The notes under the pieces: model-generated | Database searches by the model: none | What the model was told of the DNA's origin: nothing | The model's input: only the letters and a program-made list of their open reading frames with translations | Shown here: piece by piece, positions 25,572-33,509 of the stretch | Layout: the number at the start of each line of letters is the position of its first letter | Position numbering within the stretch: position 1 is the first letter of the stretch | Position numbers and translations under genes: made by a program | Source of the DNA: Candidatus Methylophosphatis roskildensis | GTDB lineage: Bacteria; Pseudomonadota; Gammaproteobacteria; Burkholderiales; Rhodocyclaceae | Length of the DNA: 64,000 bases | Direction of reading: 5' to 3' | Assembly (NCBI GenBank): GCA_016708905.1 | Contig: JADJEV010000005.1 | Coordinates: forward strand, 744,001-808,000

Positions 25572-26843
25572 TCAAAGGCGCCGCATGCAGCGCACGAGCA
25601 GCAGTGCGGCGAGCAGCTTGAGCCCGGTCGGAACCAGCGCATAGACGAAAGCCAGGCCGGCGATTCCCTGCGCGTCGCGACCGCCGGGCTGATAACCGAG
25701 CAGAGAAATCAGTGGCAACGCGATACCGGCCGCGAGCGCCAGGTTGAGTTTGGTGACCAGGTTCCACAGGCCGAAGTAGGCGCCGGATTTCGCATCGCCG
25801 GCGCCGCGTGCGTCGCGATCCATCACGTCGGCGAGCATCGATGGCGGCAGCGCGAGGTCGGCGCCGAGCGCGGCACCGGACAAGATGCAGATCAGCCCGA
25901 ATGCTAGCAATTCGCCCGGGCCGAGAAAGAACGCCCAGACGAACACCACGCACGCCAGCCCCATCGATATCAGCCATGCCGGCGACTTGCCGATCCGCGC
26001 CGACAGCGCGACCCACAGCGGAAGCGCGGCCACGCCGGCAACGAAGTAGATCGCGAGAAACAGACCGGCTGCATGTTCGAGCTGCAACACGTCGTCGACG
26101 AAGAACAGGACCAGCGTTGCCGGAATTGCCGAGGCTATGCCATTGAGCGCGAACACCCCGAGCAGCAGGAGGAAGGCGCGATTGCCCAGCGTGACCGACA
26201 TCGCCGTGAGCAGGCTCGCACGCTGTGGCTGCGTAGCGCGCTTGCCCGGCGCGCGCAGCAGGGTGATCGCGGCTGTGACGACGAGTATCGGCAGGAACAA
26301 CCAGGCCAGGCGGCCCACGCCCTGCGCCATGTCGGGCGCCAGCAGCGTAGGCAGGGCAGAGGCCGCGACCACGCCGAGCAGCGCGAAGCCTTCGCGCCAG
26401 GCGGTGATCCGCGTGCGCTCATGCTGAGCCGTCGACAGTTCAGCGCCCCAGGCGTAGTAGTTGACCTGCGCCAGCGAGAACCCGAGATAGACGATGGTCA
26501 GCGTCGCAGCGAGCCACGCAGCGCCGACCCACTCGGCGCGCGGCGCCAGCAGCCCGACCATGCCGATTGCAAGCACCGGCAGGGCCAGGGCGATCAGGCG
26601 CTTTCGCTGGTCGATGCGATCGCTCCACCAGCCGAGCAGCGGATCGACCAGCGCATCGAGCAGGCGGGCACCGAGCAGAACCCCGCCGACAACGGACAGC
26701 GACAAACCGAGCGTATCGCCATAGAGCTTGGGCACGTGCACGTAGATCGGCAGTGCGGCGAATGCCAGCGGCAAGCCAAGCACGCCGTAGGCGCTCAGAT
26801 CGCGCCATGACAGCGTTTGCGGCCGGGCGACACTGGTGATCAT
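25572..26843 (-). CDS. MFS transporter, GPH/sugar:cation type
   Basis: 423 residues with 12 predicted membrane segments. The motifs LGARLLDALVDPLLGWWSDR and SDRIDQRKRLIA are typical of MFS_2 (GPH-like) carriers, and ADLALPPSMLADVMDRDARG of the second half. ATGA overlaps join it to the chalcone-isomerase-like gene. Within the light operon the cargo is unknown; a lipid or hydrophobic product is possible. Confidence 0.87.
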   Translation of the reverse strand: MITSVARPQTLSWRDLSAYGVLGLPLAFAALPIYVHVPKLYGDTLGLSLSVVGGVLLGARLLDALVDPLLGWWSDRIDQRKRLIALALPVLAIGMVGLLAPRAEWVGAAWLAATLTIVYLGFSLAQVNYYAWGAELSTAQHERTRITAWREGFALLGVVAASALPTLLAPDMAQGVGRLAWLFLPILVVTAAITLLRAPGKRATQPQRASLLTAMSVTLGNRAFLLLLGVFALNGIASAIPATLVLFFVDDVLQLEHAAGLFLAIYFVAGVAALPLWVALSARIGKSPAWLISMGLACVVFVWAFFLGPGELLAFGLICILSGAALGADLALPPSMLADVMDRDARGAGDAKSGAYFGLWNLVTKLNLALAAGIALPLISLLGYQPGGRDAQGIAGLAFVYALVPTGLKLLAALLLVRCMRRL

Positions 26844-27388
26844 GGCCCGCCGAGCAGGCGCGCGCGCAGATCCGGCGCGCGGGTTCGCTCATCCAGCCAG
26901 ATCGCGAAGAAGGCCCGCGCGAAATCCTGATCGTCGATCTCGCCGGTCAATCGACCCTGGTGATAGAACAGCGCGCCGCGGGACGGCAGACTGACGCCAA
27001 TGATCGAATCGCCGGATTTGACGTCGGGGAACACGCCCACGAGCAGCGCTTCCCAGCGTTTCAGCGTCGTTTCGTCTCGCGTGCCGAGGCGCTTGAGTTC
27101 ATCGATCGAGCTCGATACCAGACGACTGCCTGGAATGTCGCGCGAATAGCGCAGCACCAGCGCGAAGGGCGCCGAGCCGTCGAAGCGCTCGGCAGCCGAC
27201 CACAGCGACGCCTGGTAGATCGACAGCCCGAACCAGCGCATCTCGCCGGAGCCCAATGGCCGCAGTTCCGCAGCCGCCGGGCCGGACAACGCACCCAATC
27301 GCTCGCGCACCGAATCGGGCAGCGCGTTCGCCGATGCGCAGATTGGCAGTCCGAGGAACAGCGCCAGCAGCAGGGCACGCGGGCTCAT
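26840..27388 (-). CDS. Chalcone-isomerase-like periplasmic protein
   Basis: 182 residues from ATG at 27388, which overlaps the cfa-like stop (ATGA). A signal peptide (LLLALFLGLPICASA) is followed by a chalcone-isomerase-like fold: GEMRWFGLSIYQASLW, ALVLRYSRDIPGSRLVSSS, VKSGDSIIGVSLPSRGALFY and FFAIWLDERT. Bacterial members are not flavonoid enzymes and may bind fatty acids. Its place next to a fatty-acid methyltransferase fits that idea. Confidence 0.85.
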   Translation of the reverse strand: MSPRALLLALFLGLPICASANALPDSVRERLGALSGPAAAELRPLGSGEMRWFGLSIYQASLWSAAERFDGSAPFALVLRYSRDIPGSRLVSSSIDELKRLGTRDETTLKRWEALLVGVFPDVKSGDSIIGVSLPSRGALFYHQGRLTGEIDDQDFARAFFAIWLDERTRAPDLRARLLGGP

Positions 27389-28611
27389 GATGCGTGCTGC
27401 AGCGTGAAGTGATGAACGTCGGTCGATCCGGCGCGGAAGCCCGCCTCGCAATAGGCAAGGTAGAAGCGCCAGAGCCGCACGAAGTCCTCGCGGAAGCCCT
27501 GCGCGCGGATCGCGGCCTGCATCTGCTCGAAGCGCGCCGCCCACAGGGCTAGCGTATGCGCGTAATCGTGGCCGAAGCCGAACTCGGCGCAGACCTTCAG
27601 GCCGCAATCCGTCGCGCGTCGCCGAAACACCGCAGGCGCCGGCAGCATGCCGCCGGGAAACACATAGCGCTGGATGAAATCCGTGCCGCGTCGATAGCGC
27701 CCGAACAGCGCGTCGTCGATCGTGATGACCTGGACCACCGCACTGCCGCCCGGTTTGAGGCGGTCGCGCAATTGCGCGAAGTAGGTCGGCCAGAAGCGCT
27801 CGCCGACTGCCTCGAACATTTCGATCGACACGATATGGTCGTAGCGCCCACGCACGTCGCGGTAGTCGCGCAGTTCGAAGCTCGCCAGATCGGCAAAACC
27901 GCGCGAGGCGGCGCGCTGCCTCGCGTACTCAAGTTGCGCCGGGGAAATCGTCAGGCCGAGCACCCGGAGTCCATATTCGCGGGTCGCGATTTCCGCGAAT
28001 CCGCCCCAGCCACAGCCGATCTCCAGCACTTGCTGCCCGGGCTCGGCGTCGAGCTGGTCGAGGATGCGCCGGTACTTGGCGCGCTGGGCGTCATCGAGCG
28101 AACGCGAATGCTCGCCCTCGAACAGCGCCCCCGAATAGCTCATCGTGGCATCGAGCCAGGTTTCATAGAAGCGATTGCCGAGGTCGTAGTGCGCCATGAT
28201 GTTCCTGCGCGAGCCCTCGCGCGTGTTCGAGCGCAGCAGGTGCTGCAGGCGGTAGCCGAGCAGGCGCAGGGCATTGCCATACACGGCCTCCTTCAGGACG
28301 TTGCGACTCTTCGCCAGAAGGGTCAGCAAACCGGGCAGGTTGTCGGTATCCCACCAGCCGTCGATATAGGCCTCGGCCAGCCCGATGTCGCCTTTTCCGA
28401 GCGCGACATCGAATACCCGCCAGTCATTGACACGCATGCGGGCGACACAGGCGCCGCAGCCGAGCTGCCGCCACTGCGCATCGGGCAGTGTGAGTTCCAG
28501 ACTACCGGCCCGCAGGCGATCGAGGATCGCCAGCGCCGTCGCGGCACGGCGCGGCATGGGCGCAGGTAACGCTTGTATTGTTCGGGAAAACGCGAGTTCG
28601 AATTCACTCAT
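27385..28611 (-). CDS. cfa: Cyclopropane-fatty-acyl-phospholipid synthase family methyltransferase
   Basis: 408 residues from ATG at 28611, overlapping the DUF1365 stop. The SAM site is LEIGCGWGGFAEIATREYG. MAHYDLGNRFYETWLDATM, TYFAQLRDRLKPGG, RYVFPGGMLPAP and WRFYLAYCEAGFR are hallmark Cfa motifs. It transfers a methylene or methyl group to unsaturated acyl chains of phospholipids. In regulons of this kind related enzymes also start furan fatty acid synthesis, so the product need not be a cyclopropane. Confidence 0.93.
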   Translation of the reverse strand: MSEFELAFSRTIQALPAPMPRRAATALAILDRLRAGSLELTLPDAQWRQLGCGACVARMRVNDWRVFDVALGKGDIGLAEAYIDGWWDTDNLPGLLTLLAKSRNVLKEAVYGNALRLLGYRLQHLLRSNTREGSRRNIMAHYDLGNRFYETWLDATMSYSGALFEGEHSRSLDDAQRAKYRRILDQLDAEPGQQVLEIGCGWGGFAEIATREYGLRVLGLTISPAQLEYARQRAASRGFADLASFELRDYRDVRGRYDHIVSIEMFEAVGERFWPTYFAQLRDRLKPGGSAVVQVITIDDALFGRYRRGTDFIQRYVFPGGMLPAPAVFRRRATDCGLKVCAEFGFGHDYAHTLALWAARFEQMQAAIRAQGFREDFVRLWRFYLAYCEAGFRAGSTDVHHFTLQHAS

Positions 28612-29363
28612 GTCGTGGTTTCTTCCAGAGGTGGTTGCGGTTTGCGAAAGAAGGGCACGCGGTGCAAGGCCAGCCGCAGTGCCTGCCAGTGAATGCGCCC
28701 GATCACCCCGACGGTCATCAGCGGAAAGCGCAGCAGTGCGGCAAGCAGCGCACGCTCGCCAAGCGGCCGGGCGCGGCCGGCGACACGCGTCGTGAGCACC
28801 AGTTGGCCGCCATCGAAGTAGTCGATCGCAACAGCCTGGACCGTGCCGCGCCGGACGAAGCGAAAGCGATATTCGCCACGCATCGGAAAAAACGGCGAGA
28901 CATGGAAGACCTTGCGTGCCCATAGCGAATCGGTGGACTGGATCGGCCGCCCGTCGGCGTGCGCGACGATGTAGTTATGACGTTCGCCGAAAGTGTTGTT
29001 GACTTCGCAGATCACCGCCCGCAGTCGCGACTTTGCGTCGTGGCAGTAGCAGAAGCTGACCGGGTTGAATACGTAGCCGAGCAGGCGCGGCATGGTCTGC
29101 AGGACAATCTCGCCGTCCGCTTCGATACCATGGCGCCTGAGCAGGGCTCGCGCCCAATCGATCGGATTCGAGCCGTCGCGGGCGCCGTGGTCCGCGAAGT
29201 CGATGCGCATCGGCGCCGGCCGATTCACGCCAAGCATCTTCATCTGCAACGAGTCGACACGCGACAGCGGCAGCCGCAGAAAAAATAGCGGATAGATGAA
29301 TCGATTCACCACCGGTGCATGCCGCGCGTGCATGACGGTTCCGATGCACAGCTCGGGCGTCAT
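28608..29363 (-). CDS. DUF1365 family protein
   Basis: 251 residues. Motifs are VVNRFIYPLFFLRLPLSRVD, YVFNPVSFCYCHD, EVNNTFGERHNYIV and KVFHVSPFFPMRGEYRFRF. DUF1365 genes are almost always between an FAD-dependent amine oxidase and a Cfa-family gene, as here. The biochemical role is unknown but linked to membrane lipid modification under photo-oxidative stress. It overlaps both neighbours by four bases. Confidence 0.92.
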   Translation of the reverse strand: MTPELCIGTVMHARHAPVVNRFIYPLFFLRLPLSRVDSLQMKMLGVNRPAPMRIDFADHGARDGSNPIDWARALLRRHGIEADGEIVLQTMPRLLGYVFNPVSFCYCHDAKSRLRAVICEVNNTFGERHNYIVAHADGRPIQSTDSLWARKVFHVSPFFPMRGEYRFRFVRRGTVQAVAIDYFDGGQLVLTTRVAGRARPLGERALLAALLRFPLMTVGVIGRIHWQALRLALHRVPFFRKPQPPLEETTT

Positions 29364-30652
29364 GCGACTTCCAATTCGCGGGCCGAGGCCTGCCGCTTAC
29401 CGAGCCAGGGGGCCGCGACGCCCAGGCGGTTTGCCACGTCGACGGCCGATCGCAATCCATCTTCGTGAAACCCGTAGCCGAGCCACGCGCCGCAGAACCA
29501 GGTGTTACGCTGGCCCTGCAGGCGTGGCATGCGGGCCTGCGCATCGATCGCCGCCTGGTCGAACACCGGGTGCGCATAATCGAACTCGGCAATCACCTTG
29601 GCCTCGTCCGGTTCGATGAACGGGTTGAGCGAGACGACGACCGGTTGCGCGAACGGAAGCGGTTGCAACCGGTTGATCAGGTAGGACACGCTGACCGGAC
29701 GTTGATCTGCGGCGCCCTTGCCTGCCAGATAGTTCCAGGCCGACCAGGTCGATTGCACGCGCGGCAGCAGTGCCCGATCGGTGTGCAGAACCGCTCGATT
29801 CGGCTGGTATCGGATCGCGCCCAGCAGCGTGCGCTCCTCGGCGCTCGCATCTCTGCCAAGCATGGCCAGCGTCTGGTCGCTGTGGCTAGCGAACACCACG
29901 TGGTCGTAGCGCTCGACGCCATGACGCGTTTCGATCCGCACCGCCTCGTCAGCGCGCGAGATCCGCTCGACGGGCGTGGACAGGCGGACATCGGCAATCT
30001 TCGCTGCCAGTTTCCTGACGTACTCGCGGCCGCCACCCCGGACGGTCAGCCACTGCGGGCGATCGAACAGTTGCAGCAAGCCGTGATTGCGGCAGAAGCG
30101 AACGAAAGTGGATAGCGGATAGTCGAGCATGGTTTGGGTCGGGCACGACCAGATCGCTGCCGCCATCGGCAACAGATACCAGTGGCGAAACTCCGCGCTG
30201 TAGCGATTGCGGTCGAGGTACTCGCCGAGCGACATCGCTGCCGCGTCCTCGGCGTTTGCCACGACCTCACGATTGAAGCGAATGATGTCCTGCAACATCC
30301 GCCAGAACGCCGGACGCGCAAGGTTGGCGCGCTGGGCGAATACGGTCGCCAAGCTCGACCCCGACCATTCGATCGATGGCTCTGCCAGGCTCACCGCAAA
30401 CGACATCTCGCTTTGCGCAATCGGCACCTCGAGCAGTTCGAAGAGCGCGGTCAGATTCGGGTAGGTGCGCCGATTGAAGACCAGAAAACCGGTGTCGACC
30501 GGCTGGCGCTTGCCGTCCAGCTGGACATCGACCGTATTGGTGTGACCGCCGAGATAGTCGGCGGCTTCGTACAGCGTGACGCTGTGCCGACTCGTCAGCA
30601 GCCATGCTGCTGCGAGCCCCGAAATCCCGGAGCCGATCACGGCAATGCGCAT
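29360..30652 (-). CDS. FAD-dependent amine-oxidase-like protein
   Basis: 430 residues from ATG at 30652. The FAD site is MRIAVIGSGISGLAAAWLL and YEAADYLGGHTNTV; VDTGFLVFNRRTYPNL, WFCGAWLGYGFHEDGL and ADVRLSTPVERI are conserved in this subgroup of NAD/FAD oxidoreductases. It probably acts on lipids with the DUF1365 and Cfa partners. It heads the tightly overlapped part of the operon. An unrelated upstream extension of the frame was rejected because FAD-site homology begins at 30652. Confidence 0.92.
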   Translation of the reverse strand: MRIAVIGSGISGLAAAWLLTSRHSVTLYEAADYLGGHTNTVDVQLDGKRQPVDTGFLVFNRRTYPNLTALFELLEVPIAQSEMSFAVSLAEPSIEWSGSSLATVFAQRANLARPAFWRMLQDIIRFNREVVANAEDAAAMSLGEYLDRNRYSAEFRHWYLLPMAAAIWSCPTQTMLDYPLSTFVRFCRNHGLLQLFDRPQWLTVRGGGREYVRKLAAKIADVRLSTPVERISRADEAVRIETRHGVERYDHVVFASHSDQTLAMLGRDASAEERTLLGAIRYQPNRAVLHTDRALLPRVQSTWSAWNYLAGKGAADQRPVSVSYLINRLQPLPFAQPVVVSLNPFIEPDEAKVIAEFDYAHPVFDQAAIDAQARMPRLQGQRNTWFCGAWLGYGFHEDGLRSAVDVANRLGVAAPWLGKRQASARELEVA

Positions 30653-30746
30653 TGTCTGTCTCCTGTGTTTTGAGAGCGCGAAGCACCCGACCGCCCGCTT
30701 CTGCTCGTCGCCGCCCACCTCGGAAGTAGGCCGGCGAAGGCATGCC

Positions 30747-31040
30747 TTAGAATCGATGAACATGCCGCTCGCGGCGCTGCGCGACGCAACATGAAGCGCT
30801 GCCCGGACGAACCAGGGCCAGCGGAGACAGGCGGCTGCCATCCAACTGGTGCACCATGACCATCAACTGCAAAGCAGTCTGTTGCAGGCTGTTGGCCGCA
30901 TCGGACGAGCCGAGTGCCGCATCGGTGCGGGCGCCTGGTGGCTGCGGCAGCGAACCGCCGGGTTCGGCCGCAGCCGGGAATGGTGACAGCGTTAGGTAGA
31001 TCCCAGTCAGCATGGTATAGGCAGAGTTCGGAGGTTTCAT
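30747..31040 (-). CDS. Small, possibly exported protein, first reading frame of the light operon
   Basis: 97 residues, unrecognised. A short hydrophobic stretch (LTGIYLTLSPFPAAA) may be a weak signal. No ribosome binding site is possible in the normal place, because the operator palindrome ends one base before the ATG, so translation would depend on a short leader. It lies 94 nt upstream of the amine oxidase. The frame at 37975-38280 has the same position relative to operators and promoter. Confidence 0.45.
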   Translation of the reverse strand: MKPPNSAYTMLTGIYLTLSPFPAAAEPGGSLPQPPGARTDAALGSSDAANSLQQTALQLMVMVHQLDGSRLSPLALVRPGSASCCVAQRRERHVHRF

Positions 31041-31041
31041 T

Positions 31042-31054
31042 TTGTCCTGGACAA
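31042..31054. promoter_or_regulatory. Operator palindrome, downstream copy
   Basis: TTGTCCTGGACAA, a perfect 13-bp palindrome with a central T/A. It lies between the -10 box of the operon promoter and the ATG at 31040. It is probably a LitR/CarH-type site for the divergent MerR regulator. Confidence 0.7.
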
Positions 31055-31071
31055 GATGTATTCATGAACGT

Positions 31072-31100
31072 AAGATAGGACGCATCGCTTCCAATGTCAA
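31072..31100 (-). promoter_or_regulatory. Sigma-70-like promoter of the light operon
   Basis: On the minus strand TTGACA (31095-31100), a 17-bp spacer and TATCTT (31072-31077). It is bracketed by the two operators, centred 63 bp apart, so a bound regulator could block or loop it. Confidence 0.65.
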
Positions 31101-31104
31101 CGTT

Positions 31105-31117
31105 TTGTCCTGGACAA
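31105..31117. promoter_or_regulatory. Operator palindrome, upstream copy
   Basis: TTGTCCTGGACAA again, just upstream of the -35 box of the leftward promoter and 11 bp before the ATG of the regulator gene. It can serve both the operon and autoregulation. Confidence 0.7.
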
Positions 31118-31127
31118 TATCGCCAAA

Positions 31128-32042
31128 ATGACTGAATTTCCCGGTTTGAGCATTGCCGCTGTCGAACGCGACACAGGTCTGTCCAAGGACACGCTGCGCG
31201 TATGGGAGCGTCGTTACGGCTTTCCCAAGCCTTTGCGCGACATTTTTGGAGAGCGCCTCTATTCGGCAGCCGAGGTGGACAAGCTGCGCTGCATCAAGCG
31301 CCTGCTGGATCAGGGATTCCGGCCTAGCAAGTTGATCGACTCATCGACTGAAGAACTGACGAAGTTGCTCGAGTCGCCGAGAGATGCGGTAGCGGGTATC
31401 CGCGAGCTACCTTCCGAGCTCGCGTCGATACTTGACCTCGTCAAGCTGCACCGCAGTGACGCGTTGCGCGGCTTGCTGACCCAGACGCTGATGAAGCATG
31501 GCTTGCAGCAATTCGTGGCGGCCATCGCGGCGCCGCTGAACCAGCGGATCGGCGAAGCCTGGATGCGCGGCGAAATCGGGGTGACGGAGGAGCACCTGTA
31601 CACCGAACTCTTGCAGAACACTCTGCGCTCGGCGATCAACGCCTACCCGATTCACGGGCTGCGACCCAAGGTGCTGCTCACCACCCTGCCCGGAGAGGAG
31701 CATTCGCTCGGCTTGTTGATGGCCGAGGCGATGCTGGTTCCCGAGGGCGCGCGTTGCGTATCCCTGGGCATCCAGACACCGCTATCGGACATACTGCTCG
31801 CCGCCAGGAGTGGCGAGGTCGATGTGGTGGCGCTGTCTTTTTCGGCTGCCTATCCGGTCCGCCACGCAGTGGAGGGCCTGACATCGCTGCGCGGCCTGCT
31901 GCCGGAGGCCACTGCGCTGTGGGCCGGCGGAGAGGGCGTGCGCGGTCGCCAGCGCAGTTTGCCCAACACACGGGTGATCGAAGGCATCGACGATACGCTT
32001 GCCGCGCTGCGCGAGTGGCGCACCGCTCGACTCGACAACTGA
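31128..32042 (+). CDS. litR: MerR-family, B12-dependent light-responsive regulator (LitR/CarH type)
   Basis: 304 residues. An N-terminal MerR helix-turn-helix (residues 7-75, LSIAAVERDTGLSKDTLRVW) is followed by a helical domain with W145-x9-E155-H156 and a Rossmann cobalamin-binding domain with E190-x-H192-x-x-G195. These are the signatures of CarH/LitR photoreceptors, in which adenosylcobalamin holds a DNA-binding tetramer that falls apart in light. It is divergent from the eight-gene operon, with two TTGTCC palindromes in the shared region. The spacing suggests that it represses its own gene and the operon in the dark. Confidence 0.92.
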   Translation: MTEFPGLSIAAVERDTGLSKDTLRVWERRYGFPKPLRDIFGERLYSAAEVDKLRCIKRLLDQGFRPSKLIDSSTEELTKLLESPRDAVAGIRELPSELASILDLVKLHRSDALRGLLTQTLMKHGLQQFVAAIAAPLNQRIGEAWMRGEIGVTEEHLYTELLQNTLRSAINAYPIHGLRPKVLLTTLPGEEHSLGLLMAEAMLVPEGARCVSLGIQTPLSDILLAARSGEVDVVALSFSAAYPVRHAVEGLTSLRGLLPEATALWAGGEGVRGRQRSLPNTRVIEGIDDTLAALREWRTARLDN

Positions 32043-32130
32043 ACAGGCATCGGAGAATGCGGGCGCGATCCGCGAGCGACCAAACCGGTCGCGCCAAACG
32101 CCGTAGAATCTGTTTTTTGCCGGGGCCCGC

Positions 32131-32958
32131 ATGCTCTATCCCGAACTTTTCAAGTCGCTCGAGGCCGCCCGCTGGAGCATGGCCAACGACGTCGCGTGGT
32201 CGAGTTTCGACGCCTCGAAGCTGTCCGAAGAACAGGCGATGACGGTCAAGATGAACGCCATCACCGAGTGGTCGGCGCTGCCTGCGACCGAGATGTTTCT
32301 GCGCGACAATCGGGACGACAGCGATTTCGCCGCCTTCATGTCGATCTGGTTCTACGAAGAGCAGAAACACGCGCTGGTGCTGATCGAGTATCTGAAACGC
32401 TTCTACCCCGGTCTCGCGCCGACCGAAGACGAACTGCACGAGGTGCGCTTCGAATTCGACCCGGCGCCACCGCTCGAAACCCTGATGCTGCACTTCTGCG
32501 GCGAATTGCGCCTGACCCAGTGGTATCGCCGTGCCTCGGATTGGCATACCGAGCCGGTGATCAAGCAGATCTACGATCTGCTGTCGCGTGACGAGGCGCG
32601 ACACGGCGGTGCCTACCTGAAGTTCATGAAACGGGCGATCGAGCGCACTGGCGATGCGGCCCGCGCGGCGTTCGCCAGGATCGGCGTGCTGATGGCCAGT
32701 TCATCGCGCGCCGGCAAGCCCCTGCATCCGACCAATCTGCATGTCAGCAAGGCCCGATTCCCGCGCGATACGGTGCAAAGCCGGCTGCCGAATCCCGATT
32801 GGCTCGAACACTGGCTGTCACAGCAGATCCGCTTCGACAAGGACTGCGAGGCCCGCGTGATCGGCGGCATCCTACGCAACCTGTCGAGCCTGTTCGAGCA
32901 GAAGTTCGAGTCGCCGTCCGATCTCAACCGCTATCGCAAGACACTCGTCACGCCATGA
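32131..32958 (+). CDS. Ferritin-like/desaturase-like diiron protein
   Basis: 275 residues. The helices contain ITEWSALPATEMFLRDN, FMSIWFYEEQKHALVLIEYL (E-x2-H-type ligands) and YDLLSRDEARHGGAYLKFMK (D/E-x2-H), two carboxylate/histidine pairs typical of ferritin-like diiron proteins such as acyl-ACP desaturases. Substrate unknown. It overlaps the next gene by four bases. It begins 88 nt after litR and could share its transcript, which would place it in the light regulon. Confidence 0.8.
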   Translation: MLYPELFKSLEAARWSMANDVAWSSFDASKLSEEQAMTVKMNAITEWSALPATEMFLRDNRDDSDFAAFMSIWFYEEQKHALVLIEYLKRFYPGLAPTEDELHEVRFEFDPAPPLETLMLHFCGELRLTQWYRRASDWHTEPVIKQIYDLLSRDEARHGGAYLKFMKRAIERTGDAARAAFARIGVLMASSSRAGKPLHPTNLHVSKARFPRDTVQSRLPNPDWLEHWLSQQIRFDKDCEARVIGGILRNLSSLFEQKFESPSDLNRYRKTLVTP

Positions 32959-33461
32959 CAAACGATTCCGGCGTGTTCGCGCCCCCCGGCTTCGAAACCA
33001 AGATCTGCGCGCCGGAGGATCTGATCCAACGCGTGACGCAGTTGCAACGGCCACTGGTATTCACCAATGGCGTATTCGACATTCTGCATCGCGGCCACGT
33101 TACCTACCTGGCCCAGGCCCGGGCGCTCGGCACATCGATGCTGGTTGCCTTGAATTCGGATGCTTCGGTACGCCGCCTCGGCAAGGGCGAAGATCGGCCG
33201 ATCAATACGCTGCAGGATCGTCTGGCCGTCATGGCCGCACTCGAGTGTGTCAGCCTGGTGACCTGGTTCGAGGAGGACACACCGATCGAGCGCATCCGCA
33301 GCGCGCGACCCGATGTGCTGGTGAAGGGCGGCGACTGGGCCGTCGACCACATCGTTGGCGCCGACGTCGTGGCAGCATGCGGCGGAAAGGTGGTCTCGAT
33401 ACCTTTCGAGCACCAGCGCTCGACCACCGCGCTCCTGGCGAAGGTGCGCGACAAGCTATAG
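32955..33461 (+). CDS. rfaE2: D-glycero-beta-D-manno-heptose 1-phosphate adenylyltransferase
   Basis: 168 residues. Nucleotidyltransferase motifs are VFTNGVFDILHRGHVTYLAQ (H-x-G-H), LNSDASVRRLGKGEDRPINT, DRLAVMAALECV and DVLVKGGDWAVDHIVG. It is the stand-alone second half of HldE, making ADP-heptose for LPS core. Together with gmhA it indicates a heptose pathway; a partner kinase (hldA/rfaE1) is not in the window. The start ATG at 32955 overlaps the preceding stop (ATGA). Confidence 0.93.
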   Translation: MTNDSGVFAPPGFETKICAPEDLIQRVTQLQRPLVFTNGVFDILHRGHVTYLAQARALGTSMLVALNSDASVRRLGKGEDRPINTLQDRLAVMAALECVSLVTWFEEDTPIERIRSARPDVLVKGGDWAVDHIVGADVVAACGGKVVSIPFEHQRSTTALLAKVRDKL

Positions 33462-33509
33462 CAGCCTGACGGGCTTGATTCGCACCCACCTACAAAGCCC
33501 GACAGCTTG

